A DNA stretch of 64,000 nucleotides from Perilla frutescens (Eukaryota; Streptophyta; Magnoliopsida; Lamiales; Lamiaceae). This document shows positions 34,878 through 45,073 of this stretch, in pieces. The stretch spans positions 50,021,006-50,085,005 of the forward strand of contig BRKX01000014.1 in assembly GCA_026008535.1 (NCBI GenBank). Direction: 5' to 3'. A program made the translations under genes and the position numbers. The notes below the pieces were generated by a model. It worked only from the letters and a program-made list of their open reading frames with translations, did not search any database and was not told the origin of the DNA. How positions within the stretch are numbered: position 1 is the stretch's first letter; each line of letters opens with the position of its first letter.

Positions 34878-35050
34878 GGGCGTTTACTTTAAAGGATAGA
34901 TTAGATAAATTAGATTGATAAAAATAATATAGCTTAATCTACCACATACTTTGATGGATTAAATCATTTTAAAGCTTGAATCATTCAAATACTCAATCCC
35001 TTACATTATCAATATAATCTATCTTATCTATCATTCAAAGTAAACACCTC
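34878..35050. mobile_element. Small MITE (GGGCGTTTACTTT ends)
   Basis: The left end GGGCGTTTACTTTAAAGGAT and the reversed right end GAGGTGTTTACTTTGAATGAT match through GATAGAT...TAGATT. About 173 bp and non-coding. Confidence 0.65.
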
Positions 35051-35814
35051 CGTAGAGTTTAAAGGCTATGAAATTACTTTATAAATTTCACATTTACAAA
35101 AACTTTAATGAACCGATATATTATTTAAGTGAATAAGATTTTATATGATATAGAAGAGAGATATATTAGTCCAAAATATTAGTTATTAAAATTCTAAATT
35201 AAAATCATAATACAACAAGCATTTAAATACGGAGGGAGTATATATAATTTATTGGACTCATTTAATTTTGATCATACTGGACACTTTGATGTTAATTGCA
35301 ACATGAATTTTAGGCAAACATGTAAAAAAACAAAACATCAGAGGGAAAAATTAAAGCTTGGTTTTCAGTTCGATCTGGTTGATTAGTTAAAAAAATGAAA
35401 TTGAACCGAACACCAAATCAAATCGGTCAAAAACCGAACTAATTTTCAGTTTCGTTATAGTCCGACCGACCGGTTCGGATATCCGGTCCTTATTACATTT
35501 TTGTGTTACACTCCATATTTTATTATCAAATTTTAAATTTTAGAATAGTTACTAAAAAAACATAAACTAATTAAGTATAACACAATCAACCCTAATTAAT
35601 TAACTAACATTCAATAATTAAATTCATAAGAAAATAAATGCAGCAAAAAAATAATGCCATATAGGAATCAAACCGCCGACCCACTGCATCATTGTCATTA
35701 ACGTGTATATAAGTTGGGATTTTTCTATATATAAAATATATTTTTATCTATTTTTCAAATAATTAATATATGTTGTCAGTACCATATTTATAACATGGGA
35801 TTCTCTATTTTAAA
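35051..35814. other. Intergenic repeats: MITE fragments and a CCGGTTCGG motif
   Basis: A single Stowaway-like end (TACGGAGGGAGTATA, about 35226) has no visible partner. An accumulation of AACCGAAC/CGGTTCGGATATCCGG lies at 35380-35490. A partial copy of MITE family 'A' begins near 35510. No gene. Confidence 0.45.
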
Positions 35815-36140
35815 TTTGGTGTTTCAACCCGTATTTCACGATCAAATTTACAAGTTTAATAATAGATATTACAAAAATAAAAATTAATCATAACATAATC
35901 AATCTATTCACATTTATCAACAAAAGTTTGGAATTTTAAAAATTATAAATCATATTTTTAAAATAATCAACCATAATAATCATTTTTTTGAAAATTAAAA
36001 ACTAAAAAATAATTATAAACCAAATTAGGTGGGGTGAACCCTAAAAATAATCATAAAATTAAGCTAAAACATAATAAATTAAAATTGATGAAAAAAATAA
36101 AAGAAAACTTCATAAATTTAATGTAGAAACACTAAATTTG
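35815..36140 (+). mobile_element. MITE family 'A' copy
   Basis: It contains GGTGGGGTGAACCCTAAAAA and the AATAATCATAAAATTAA context shared with 39002-39336 and, reversed, with 3248-3515. Its ends are more diverged (CCCGTATTTCACGATCAAATT at the left). Confidence 0.6.
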
Positions 36141-36559
36141 GAATAGAGGATCTCATCCGCGTCGAAACATGCAATTTATAAATCATACCAAATATAAGAT
36201 ACAATTTGAAATAATTGGATGCTATCTATAAATAAACACCGGTAAGTACCCAATTCATATAAATATTATTAATATAATAATATTGATAACATTGGAATAG
36301 AAAACGAAACACCATCTGCAATACAAGTAGTGCAAACGCACATTGCAACATGGCATGAGACACACACAACATTACATATATATTAAACTAGACACATAAA
36401 ATTATATATATATATGTATATATATTAATATTATATAGTTTTAAAACTAATTAACACACAAACTTCATAAATTAAAAACCATGCATGCAAGAAATCAAAT
36501 TAAATCGCCGTCGAATCCGGCGGTCGATCTTCCCAAACGCCGGCGAATTAATCCGACGG
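36141..36559. other. Intergenic and 3' flank of the lipid-transfer-like gene
   Basis: AT-rich. The last part should contain the 3' UTR of the minus-strand gene. No other feature. Confidence 0.4.
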
Positions 36560-37057
36560 TCAGAACTTCGAGCCGCAGTCGAAGTTAACCTCGCAGTTGT
36601 CGTCGACGATCACCTTGTACTCGTGGGCGGGTCGGGTCATGAACGGCGGCAGGCGCACGAGCAACTCACACACACACACGGTGTCCACTTGCTTCAGCCA
36701 CCGGCAGCACTCCTCCTCCTCCGGTGTCTCCACGTACCCCGACTTCGGGTGGTGGTGGCGGTGCTGGCGGTGGTGCCCGCCCTCCTGGCCGTCGTCGGTG
36801 CTGGAGGGAGGCGACGGCGGGGATGGAATAGGGACCGGCATGAACGGCAGAGCTTTGCATGCACGGTTCACCAATGCGAACTGGGATGCGCAGAGTGGTT
36901 TCGGATTCTCCGGCAGCGGCAGGGGCAGGGGTAGTGGCAGCGGCAGCGGCCGAGACAGCGGCGGTGGACGGTGGAGGAGCCATTGGGAATGGGCTTCCGG
37001 CGAGGTGGGGTAGAGAGAGAAGATGAGAATGGCGGCTAGTAATTTGATGAAGGCCAT
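36560..37057 (-). CDS. Secreted 8-cysteine (LTP/2S albumin-like) protein with Pro- and His-rich segments
   Basis: A single-exon 165-residue protein. Residues 1-22 form a signal peptide (hydrophobic LLAAILIFSLY), so it should be secreted to the apoplast or cell wall. After a proline-rich linker with a PL-dipeptide run (about residues 37-49) the eight-cysteine pattern follows: C56, C67, C117-C118, C128-x-C130, C155 and C161, i.e. C...C...CC...CXC...C...C of the bifunctional inhibitor/lipid-transfer/seed-storage superfamily. The motif CCRWLKQVDTVCVCELLVRLP fits helix 3. The gap between the second Cys and the CC pair is 49 residues and carries a Pro/Ser tract and a His cluster (HHRQHRHHH), much longer than usual. 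The lipid cargo or other role is unknown. The GC-rich CDS sits in AT-rich surroundings, and a TATAAATA lies about 75 bp upstream of the start. Confidence 0.85.
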   Translation of the reverse strand: MAFIKLLAAILIFSLYPTSPEAHSQWLLHRPPPLSRPLPLPLPLPLPLPENPKPLCASQFALVNRACKALPFMPVPIPSPPSPPSSTDDGQEGGHHRQHRHHHPKSGYVETPEEEECCRWLKQVDTVCVCELLVRLPPFMTRPAHEYKVIVDDNCEVNFDCGSKF

Positions 37058-37131
37058 TTTGAATTAATTTGGAGGATTGGAGAAGAGATGGGGAGTATTG
37101 TTTTGTTGAGATTGTTGGGAGTTTTTGTGAA

Positions 37132-37139
37132 TATTTATA
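37132..37139 (-). promoter_or_regulatory. Likely TATA box of the LTP-like gene
   Basis: TATAAATA on the minus strand, about 75 bp before the ATG at 37057. Confidence 0.6.
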
Positions 37140-37309
37140 GTGAAGGGGTGATTGAATGTTAGGTCACAAGGTTTTCATGGTTCTTGAATTAGGTTTTTGG
37201 GGTATTGACTAGATTATAGTAAAGATCAAGAAAATGAGACATGAATGAGGATTTGAATATTTTTGTTGTTGCTTTTATGGGTCCGATGAAGTTGGATGAA
37301 TTTGATGGA

Positions 37310-37311
<2 letters not shown>

Positions 37312-37383
<72 letters not shown>

Positions 37384-37425
37384 GTGTAATTAATATATAT
37401 ATATGTGTGTGTGTGTGTGTGTTTT
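37312..37425. repeat. Compound (TA)n(TG)n microsatellite
   Basis: A TA run (37313-37341) is followed by TG repeats to about 37373, then a second TA/TG block to 37421. It lies about 255 bp upstream of the LTP-like start codon. Confidence 0.95.
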
Positions 37426-37576
37426 TGTAATTAATATGAAATATGTGATTGCAAAGGTACGTGAATTTTATTGTCACAAAGAATAACAAGGAATTTAATT
37501 CATCTTTAGTTGTCTTCTTCTAAGAGGAAATGAATATTATTAATTATTTGTAATTAGTTCAAATGTAATTTTCTTC

Positions 37577-37604
37577 TATCTATCTATCTATCTATCTATT
37601 TATC

Positions 37605-37637
<33 letters not shown>
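37577..37637. repeat. (CTAT)n / (TA)n microsatellite
   Basis: Six or so CTAT units followed by a TA run. Confidence 0.95.
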
Positions 37638-37641
<4 letters not shown>

Positions 37642-37670
37642 TATCTATCTATACATATATTAAGGCAAAA

Positions 37671-37735
37671 TCGTGTAATAGACAACGGTTTTACTATAAA
37701 TCATAAAACCGTTGTCTATCACATGATTTAATAGT
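37671..37735. repeat. Hairpin AGACAACGGTTTT ... AAAACCGTTGTCT
   Basis: Two perfect complementary arms (GTGTAATAGACAACGGTTTT and its near-complement AAACCGTTGTCTATCAC) separated by about 14 nt, followed at 37751-37795 by weaker AGACAAC repeats. This is probably the end of a decayed CACTA-like or MITE element. Confidence 0.6.
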
Positions 37736-38125
37736 TACATTTTAGACAACACTCTGTATATAATAGACAACAATAGTGACATTTATTGTTATAAATTTTT
37801 CTTTTCTTTTTTTTTTGAAATTTTCATGATGGTTTAGATTATAACCATTGTATTTTAACAAATTTTTGCAATCTTATTTATTATTTTTTTTACTTGAAAA
37901 TTTCAGATTTATAACAGTTTTTATTATTTTTTTATGCATAGGTGAATGATTTCTATACTACTCTACATTTGTCGCATAAAAAAATAGATTTTATTTATGT
38001 TGCACTGTAATAACAATGATACATTCTTTTTTATTTCAATTTCATCATTTAAAATAATTAAATAATTATATTTTTTATATTTATAAAATCGTACGTCGTT
38101 TAAAATATTTATATTCAACCTTTCT

Positions 38126-38252
38126 ATCATGGATTTTCATTTAGTTTCTAAAATTTAATTTTCTTTTTGTTTGTCATAACTATACAATTTATCATGGATT
38201 TTCATTTAGTTCCTAAAATTTAATTTTCTTTTTGTTTGTCATAACTATACAA
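38126..38252. repeat. Two-unit tandem duplication (about 64-66 bp)
   Basis: ATCATGGATTTTCATTTAG... through GTTTGTCATAACTATACAA occurs twice in tandem with one substitution seen. The surrounding DNA (37800-38630) is AT-rich and has no gene. Confidence 0.9.
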
Positions 38253-38630
38253 AATTGGTCTTCTTATCTAATTAATTAACACATGTGCATATCATTTTAT
38301 TAATTTTAAAAATTAAGCACAGCATGTAAAATTCAAAAATAATAATAATATTATAAATTTTAAAAAATAATAATCATTTGTGCATTACACAGGAAAAATA
38401 CTAGTGTGATATCATGTCAACGAGGACGTCTAATGTTATGAACGTAGGGAAATGCAAGAATAATATCTCTAAATAAATCAAAATACAAAACTTCAGATAC
38501 AAACAAAAGATTGACGAGATGTTGCATTAAATAATGTCACAACATTAAGGTCCATGACAACTTTCGTTTTCTCTTCATATTTTTCTCTCAAATTTTTGCA
38601 ACATTATTCTGAAAATGTAAATCCCTTTTA

Positions 38631-39001
38631 TTACACTAAAAAAATTGGTCTTTATAAGATTATTAGCGACGATAAATGTCGTCACTAATACTAGACTGTT
38701 ACTAATAGCATATATATCGTTTCTAATTATTATATGTCATCTCTAATAAATTTTTTGTATTGTTGTCACTTAAAAATATTTTTTGTAACAATATAATGTC
38801 GTCACAAATTGAGTGTCACTAAAAGTTCGTCCAAAATAAATTAAAAATTATATCAAGTGATAACGTTGTCTTCACAAAAAATGTCATTAGAAATGACATA
38901 TAATTATTAGAGACAACATGTCGTCATGTTGTTACTTAAGTCTATTATTAGTGACGACATTTGTCGTCTCTAATGATATTGTTACTGAAGACCATTTTTT
39001 A
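38631..39001. mobile_element. MITE with long TIRs (AGCGACGATAAATGTCGTC)
   Basis: The left end AAAAAAATTGGTCTTTAT and the reversed right end ATAAAAAATGGTCTTCAG match, followed by (A/G)GACGA.AAATGTCGTC in both arms. The left terminus reads CACTAAAAAAA, so it may be a derivative of CACTA elements. About 370 bp, non-coding. Confidence 0.65.
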
Positions 39002-39336
39002 TGTTACACTTTTACGTGTTTCACTCCGTATTTCATTGTCAAATTTATGATTTTAATAATATTTATTATAAAATAAAAATTAATTATAACATAAATAATC
39101 ATAGTCAATATTTATGAACGAAAAAAATGAATTAAAAAAATTATAAAACATAATTTTGAAAAAATCAACTATAATAATGAATTATTAATTTGAAATTAAA
39201 AATTAAATATTAAAAAATAATTATAAACTCTAATTGGGTGGGGTGAACTCTAAAAACAATCATAAAATTAAATTAAATCATAAAAAAATAAAATTGAAAA
39301 AAATACTAAAAAAACTCATAATTTAAAAGTGTAACA
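39002..39336 (+). mobile_element. MITE family 'A', most complete copy
   Basis: The termini TGTTACACTTTTA and (reversed) TGTTACACTTTTAA form an inverted repeat. The core GGTGGGGTGAACTCTAAAAA is shared with the copies at 473-3515 and 35815-36140. It abuts the preceding MITE directly. Confidence 0.75.
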
Positions 39337-40100
39337 GGAAATTTCGTGTACTATTTGTGCTGTTCCACCTACAAAAGAATTAAAGAGCATACTCTCAAAC
39401 TCTACAAAATCAAGAATATAGCATGCGTACATATATATTAGCTTGTATTTAAGGAATATCAAAGACATCTAAAATATATCACACCTATATGTGTGTGTGA
39501 GAGACAATATATAAAAAATATGGGTGTTTTCATATAATAAATTATGTTTTAGCCACTATTTTGAAAAATATTATTTATTGTCATTTTTTTGTGTAATACT
39601 TAATTAGCCTCCATTAAAATTATGAGATGCACGATTAGGGTAAACTAGTCGGGTGCACGAATGAGATATGATCGTGTAACAGTACAAATTAATATTATTA
39701 ATACAATATTCTATCTATTAATATGTAAGTGAGTATTTTCATATAAATTTAAAGCTAAATATGAGATTTTATTAAACATTTTTTTAGGAAACATTAACCA
39801 AAATTAACTAGCTAAATAAACCCTAGATTTTCCGGTTTCCTTTTTTTTCTCAAACGGATTTCGCCGGTTCCTTAGCTCCATAGGTTTCCTCTTATGCTCA
39901 CCCAATTCCCCGCTTCGTCATATTGTACTCCGTAGTCAAACTATGACTATTAAGACTAAAGTCAAAGATATAGTAAAGGTACAATCCTTTTCAGCGCAAA
40001 AATAAAATAATAAAAACAAAAACCCTTATTAATGATGATCACTGCACACAAATTTCCATCCACCATTTCATTGTTTGCATATATATATACACACACACAC
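39337..40100. other. Intergenic DNA upstream of the CUE gene
   Basis: No gene. The segment 39900-40100 is presumably the distal promoter; a CA repeat lies at about 40090-40100. Confidence 0.4.
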
Positions 40101-40108
40101 TATAAATA
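40101..40108 (+). promoter_or_regulatory. Possible TATA box of the CUE-domain gene
   Basis: TATAAATA about 530 bp before the ATG. The distance would be explained by a 5' UTR intron: an acceptor-like TTATTTGCAG ends at about 40611, shortly before the start codon. Confidence 0.45.
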
Positions 40109-40633
40109 ATCAAATCACAATATCGAACTGATTAGCTCTGCGATCAAAGTCGGCGCAATTTTGTGTGAATTTCAGTCTCCTCTTCGGTTAATTCATTTGG
40201 GGTTTGTAATTTTGAGTTTTGCTCTTCGTTCACTTCTGTTTCCCGCTTTGAATTATGTGCTTTAATTTAGTGTTTCGTGTTGATTGCGTGATGATATTAG
40301 AATTCGATGCTTTCGTGTTGTTGCGCTTTCTCTCTCTCTATCAACACACACGCAGATGCTGGAATAAGATGGAAAGTTGTTGATGTTATTGTTGTGATTA
40401 TGGGAATTGCTTTTTTCGCTTTCGAATTTTGGTACTTTGGTGTGCTCTGTCGTTTTCCTTATAGCATAAGCAAGAACATGGTTGGGAGTTTAGGGTTTTG
40501 AAGTTATTTACACGTTCCTGTATTTGGATTCGATTGCATGAATTGATGAACTCATGGAATTTGAAAATATCGGTATGATCGTGTAAGTCGAAGTTTTTGG
40601 TTATTTGCAGAGGTGATTTTTGCAAATTCGGAG

Positions 40634-43600
40634 ATGGGATTCAATAAAGTGTACAGGACATTGCAGGAAGTTTTCCCTCAGGTAATTTTTGGCGTTTTGA
40701 TTTTTTTATTTTTTTTTGTCGGTCACGGTTGTTGTTGGGTTGTACTTTTTGGACACATGAATTCTTAACTTAATTTGTTATTCTTATAATATTCTGGAAA
40801 TTGATTGTTAACTTGTTTTATCTGAGAGAATAGATGTGGTTTATGTGGTGACTTGTTCTTCTTGGCAACAGATTGATCCTCGAGCTCTTAGAGCTGTTGC
40901 TATTGAGCATAGCAAGGATGTTGATGCGGCTGTTGAGACTGTGCTTGCCGAGGTCATACCTTTCTTTACTATACGAACTAGACCAAAAACCCCTTCGACT
41001 GGGAGTGTTTCTGTTGGAGGATCATCAAAAGGTGATAGCTTTATCTGATTATGATGCTAGAATTTGTCTTTTGGACGATTCAATTGATGCTTGCTTGCCT
41101 ATTGAGTTTTAGCTGTTGAATTATTACTTATTTGAGTTGCACCTTATTCCTGTGGTTCTATTTATTGATTCCAATGGCTTTTTCAGGTGCTATTTCCAAT
41201 GCGCAAACTGTGAACTGCACATCTGTGAATGCTGCGGTTGGCTCAACTGATAGCCAGAATGGTTCTATTGCGAATGTTGGATATCAACAGTCTTCTGGTG
41301 ATGCTAATGATGGGCGTAGTGAACCTTTTTATGATCCACATGATCGACATTGTGAAAGAGTGCATGCTATGGTTGAATTGGCATTGTCTCGTGGTGAAAT
41401 GTCTTGTGATGAAGCTGATCAGTTGATAGCTGGGGTAAATGCTCATCAATTTGAAGTGTCAGTAGAATTCAAAACAGATAAAACACCTACAGAGGGTAAA
41501 AATCCAGAAAGCCTTTCAGCTACCAATAAAGACAGTGAACAGGGGAAGACCTCTGGAGATGGCAATACTTGTGGGGTTGGACCTGCTTCATTTATTGTTC
41601 GTGATCTAACAGCAAGCCTTCCTGAAAACAATTCCCCGTTGTTAATACTGAATGACAAGTCTGGAAGTGACAAGATGGAATCTACCAGCAACATTGCTGA
41701 CACTGATGATGATGGCTCCATGTCTCAATCTAGCAAAATTGATATGATTGATGCTCTTGCCAAAATTATAGCTGATGCAAGAGATAATAAGGTATCAATA
41801 GTATCAATCTCGGTTGTATTTTGTGTATCTCTATTTCCTCATTAATTTAAAGATTAGATGTATTACCAGCTTCTAAGTGTTATCATTTTAATCTGTGGTG
41901 GCAATTGTCCAGACTTTTGCTTGTCAATTTGATCGGATGTCTGATAAAATGTTGCAGAAAACGTTGTTCTCAGCAATGGACTCTGTTATCAGCATGATGA
42001 GGGAAGTGCAGCATAAAGAGCAAGCTGCAGAACAAGCCAAAGTGGAGGCTGCTATAGGCAGTACAGATATACTGGTTAAGTCTGAAGAACTTAAGCAAAT
42101 GGTGAAAAAGGCAGAGGAAGTAAATTCCACGGTTGTATTGCTATTTCTGATGTTGTCACATTATTGTAAAATAATCTAAAGCAATTTGTCTGTCAAATTT
42201 TTTTTCTTGTGGCTCATAATATTCTCTCTTTCTCTCTCAGCACGCTGGAGAAGTGTATGGTGAGAAGGCCATCCTAGCATCTGAATTAAGAGAGCTTCAA
42301 TCTCGTGCACTCTCCTTGTCAGTTGAAAGAGACAAATATCTTGCTGTTCTTGATGAGGTTCTCTTAAGCTTTATTCTCCTTTTAGTGCTAATGCTTCTAT
42401 TATCTATTCCTTGCATCCAGTACCATTATACATTGTGGATGTAGGTATACTTGCCCAATCCCACTGTATCACGCTCTTATTTGTCACATTGTTATTCTTC
42501 ATTTGATAATTAGCTTCAATTGTTTGACAAGATGGATTTCCTTTGACATTTTCAAATTTCTTGTCACTGTCCTTTCTTTTTACTATTTGTTTCACAAACT
42601 AGTTGTGAAATCAAAATTTCTTTTTATTTTTCTTTAAAAGAAAGAAAAACTTGAGCTTGAATTACTTTCTTTTATTTTATTCTGTGACTAATCTTACTGG
42701 TGTCTTTCTTTTGTAAACATTGGGGCAGCTTGATCATTCTTTTCTGTCATTTATCTTGCAGCATTATGCATTATCTTAGTTGTTGAAGTGTTACAAGTTT
42801 AAATTCTTTTCTAGCTAAGGCTTCTTCTTTTACCTCTTTTGACTTTAAATTACGATTGTTGGCTTAATGAAGTTGAAAAGGTTGAACTTTAAAATCGAAT
42901 CAGAGTTGTTTATGTTTTCTCCTGCAGATGCAACAAACTTTGGAGGTGCGATTGACTGAAGCTCAGAATGTAATAAAATCTGCTGAGCAAGAAAAAATGG
43001 AAAAGGAAAAGGCTGCAATGGAAGCCCTTGCTGAGCAGGAATTGATCATGGAGAAAGTGTTGCAACAGTCAAAGATCCTTAACCAACAGGCAGAAGATAA
43101 TGCCAAGGTAGATTGCCTTATCTCTTATTCATTATAGTTAGTGTTTAGCTATTTAGCAAGAGCGCATCTGAGAGTATCGATTTTATTGTTTGATGCTGTG
43201 TTTGTCATCCTAGCTCTTTTGCCACCGGAGTTTCTTGTACTGTATTGTTAATTAGCTTGTTTCTATGTTGCAGTTGCGGGAATTTCTTGTGGATCGTGGC
43301 CATGTTGTAGATGTGTTGCAGTAAGTTTATATGTCCTTATCTGCCAAATTTATATCGGGTTTCTTAACCACCGTTATTTCCTCTGGAAATGCATATTATT
43401 ATCCTGCTTTGTTGGATCTTCGAATTCCCCTCACTAGGATACTTGATTTTCGTGATTAGCTCATGATGATGCAATCTGGGACTGGGACCATGTCTTTCGA
43501 GTTTTTGCTTTCGTCTAGATTTACGTGTTCATTATTCAAGCTGATGAGCCTCGTCTTTTTTTTTTCTTGCTTCCTTTTCTCCAGAGGAGAAATCTCTGTT

Positions 43601-43906
43601 ATATGTCAGGATGTGAGGCTGCTGAAGGAAAAATTCGATGAGCACATTCCATTAAGCAAATCACTCTCATCCAGCCAGACCAGCTTCATCTTAGCTTCAT
43701 CTGGTTCATCTTCGAAAAGCTTGATTTCCGAGCAAGTGGAAGCACTTCCCGACGAAGGAGCTGATGGTTCACCGGGCACTCAAGAGAAGGAAGGTGCGAT
43801 TTCTTGTTCGGCTGGGGACTCGTCTATTGTTCAAGTTGCTAGGAATGATCACAAGTCACTCTCAGATGACGAATGGGAAATCTGCGACCATGATGTTCCT
43901 TCTTGA
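40634..43906 (+). CDS. CUE-domain (ubiquitin-binding) protein, 8 coding exons
   Basis: Coding exons: 40634-40681, 40872-41031, 41187-41791, 41913-42131, 42241-42357, 42928-43107, 43274-43320 and 43585-43906. All introns are GT-AG and phases agree, giving about 565 residues. The N terminus (MGFNKVYRTLQEVFPQ, IDPRALRAVAIEHSKDVDAA, VETVLAEVIP, residues 1-45) is a CUE domain, a three-helix fold that binds ubiquitin; the MFP-like element here is VFPQ. The middle is Ser/Asp-rich and disordered. Residues about 300-440 are Glu/Lys/Ala-rich with coiled-coil character (KAEEVNSTHAGEVYGEK, LTEAQNVIKSAEQEKMEKEK). The C terminus ends in an acidic SDDEWEICDHDVPS. It resembles the plant 'ubiquitin system component CUE' family typified by Arabidopsis At5g32440, from memory. 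The cellular role is unknown. Confidence 0.9.
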
Positions 43907-45073
43907 ATGCAAACCACCAGTACTGATGGCTCAGGTTCCCTCTGATTTTGTTCATTTTACTTCTAGAGATTGTTTTTAAGCTTTGGAATTCTGTGGATTC
44001 TAAAACGCCAGGAAATTACGCGAATAAGTTTATTCGTATTTGTTCATATAAATATTATAACGAAAATTTTCTGCTGTCTGTTTTCTAACTTTTTTTTTTC
44101 TATAATATGTTGCTTGATCGAGGCTTTATTATGTCACCCTGCAATTTATACATCAATTCTTTTATCAAGGATCCTTGATTCATGTGAGGAAACTTTTGCT
44201 ATTGAAATGGAGTTGAAAACAAAGACCATAGCCATGTCTATGAGAAATTCTATGACTCGTGAGGACGTAGTGTGTTATGTCACAATAGACCTAATGTGAT
44301 ACACATAGAATTTTCCCCACGTCTATATAAAACACACGCCTATGAGGCAGGGCCGGTTCTGGGGTAGGTCAGGTGGGCCGCCATGAAAGGCTTCCATTTT
44401 CTTAGGGGTCCCAAAAAAATTGGAAAAAAAAATTATTAGATAATTCTTTATATATATATATATATATATATTTGATTCTGGACTTCTCGAGGTAAATCCA
44501 TTTTAGTGATTAGTTTCGTTGTTTATGTTTTTTTTATGTGAAAATTTATTGAGATTTTGTGTTATATTAATCTCACTTTTATAATTGGACTATTAATCAA
44601 TTATTCATTTTTTAAACAAAGATCTAATACTATAAATTGAGATGTTGCGTTCGGAACTTTTATTCCCCAATTTTGACTTCACCAAAATCCAATTATAAAA
44701 TATCACAATAAAAATTGAGATAATGTCAATTTGAATCATTCTTTTTAATATCATTAATATCTTTCTTTCACGACTATTTAATTAATGAAAGCGTTTGCTA
44801 CTCATCAATTTCACGAACTGAATTTTCTAAACATTGCTTGAATTTTTACAAGATTTAGAATAATTAAGACAAAGTCGAAGAATTTTAAGATACAGGTGAA
44901 AAAAAAAAAACTTATACCCCCTTCTTCTCACTTGCCATAGCCTCCGAAATGTCAGGGCCGAGGTACGGAGATATCACATCAAGAAAAATGAAGAAATAAA
45001 GGATGAGTATATACACTTACAGTTTCTGAAATTGAAGAAGTCACACCAAAAATTGAGAAGAAATCATTTCTTT
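43907..45073. other. Region between the CUE and GPX genes
   Basis: It should contain both 3' UTRs (convergent genes). A short inverted repeat with AATTCTATGACTCGTG and CACATAGAATTTTC lies at 44244-44318. One hAT-like end (CAGGGCCGGTTCTGGGG, about 44347) has no partner. A (TA)n run lies at 44450-44470. Confidence 0.5.

Noticed and set aside
35226..35240. Stowaway MITE (TACGGAGGGAGTA)
   Set aside because: A single terminus without a partner at plausible distance.
44347..44970. hAT element starting CAGGGCCGG
   Set aside because: Only one good end was found; a second CAGGGCCGAGG at about 44956 has the same orientation, so no inverted pair or duplication could be shown.
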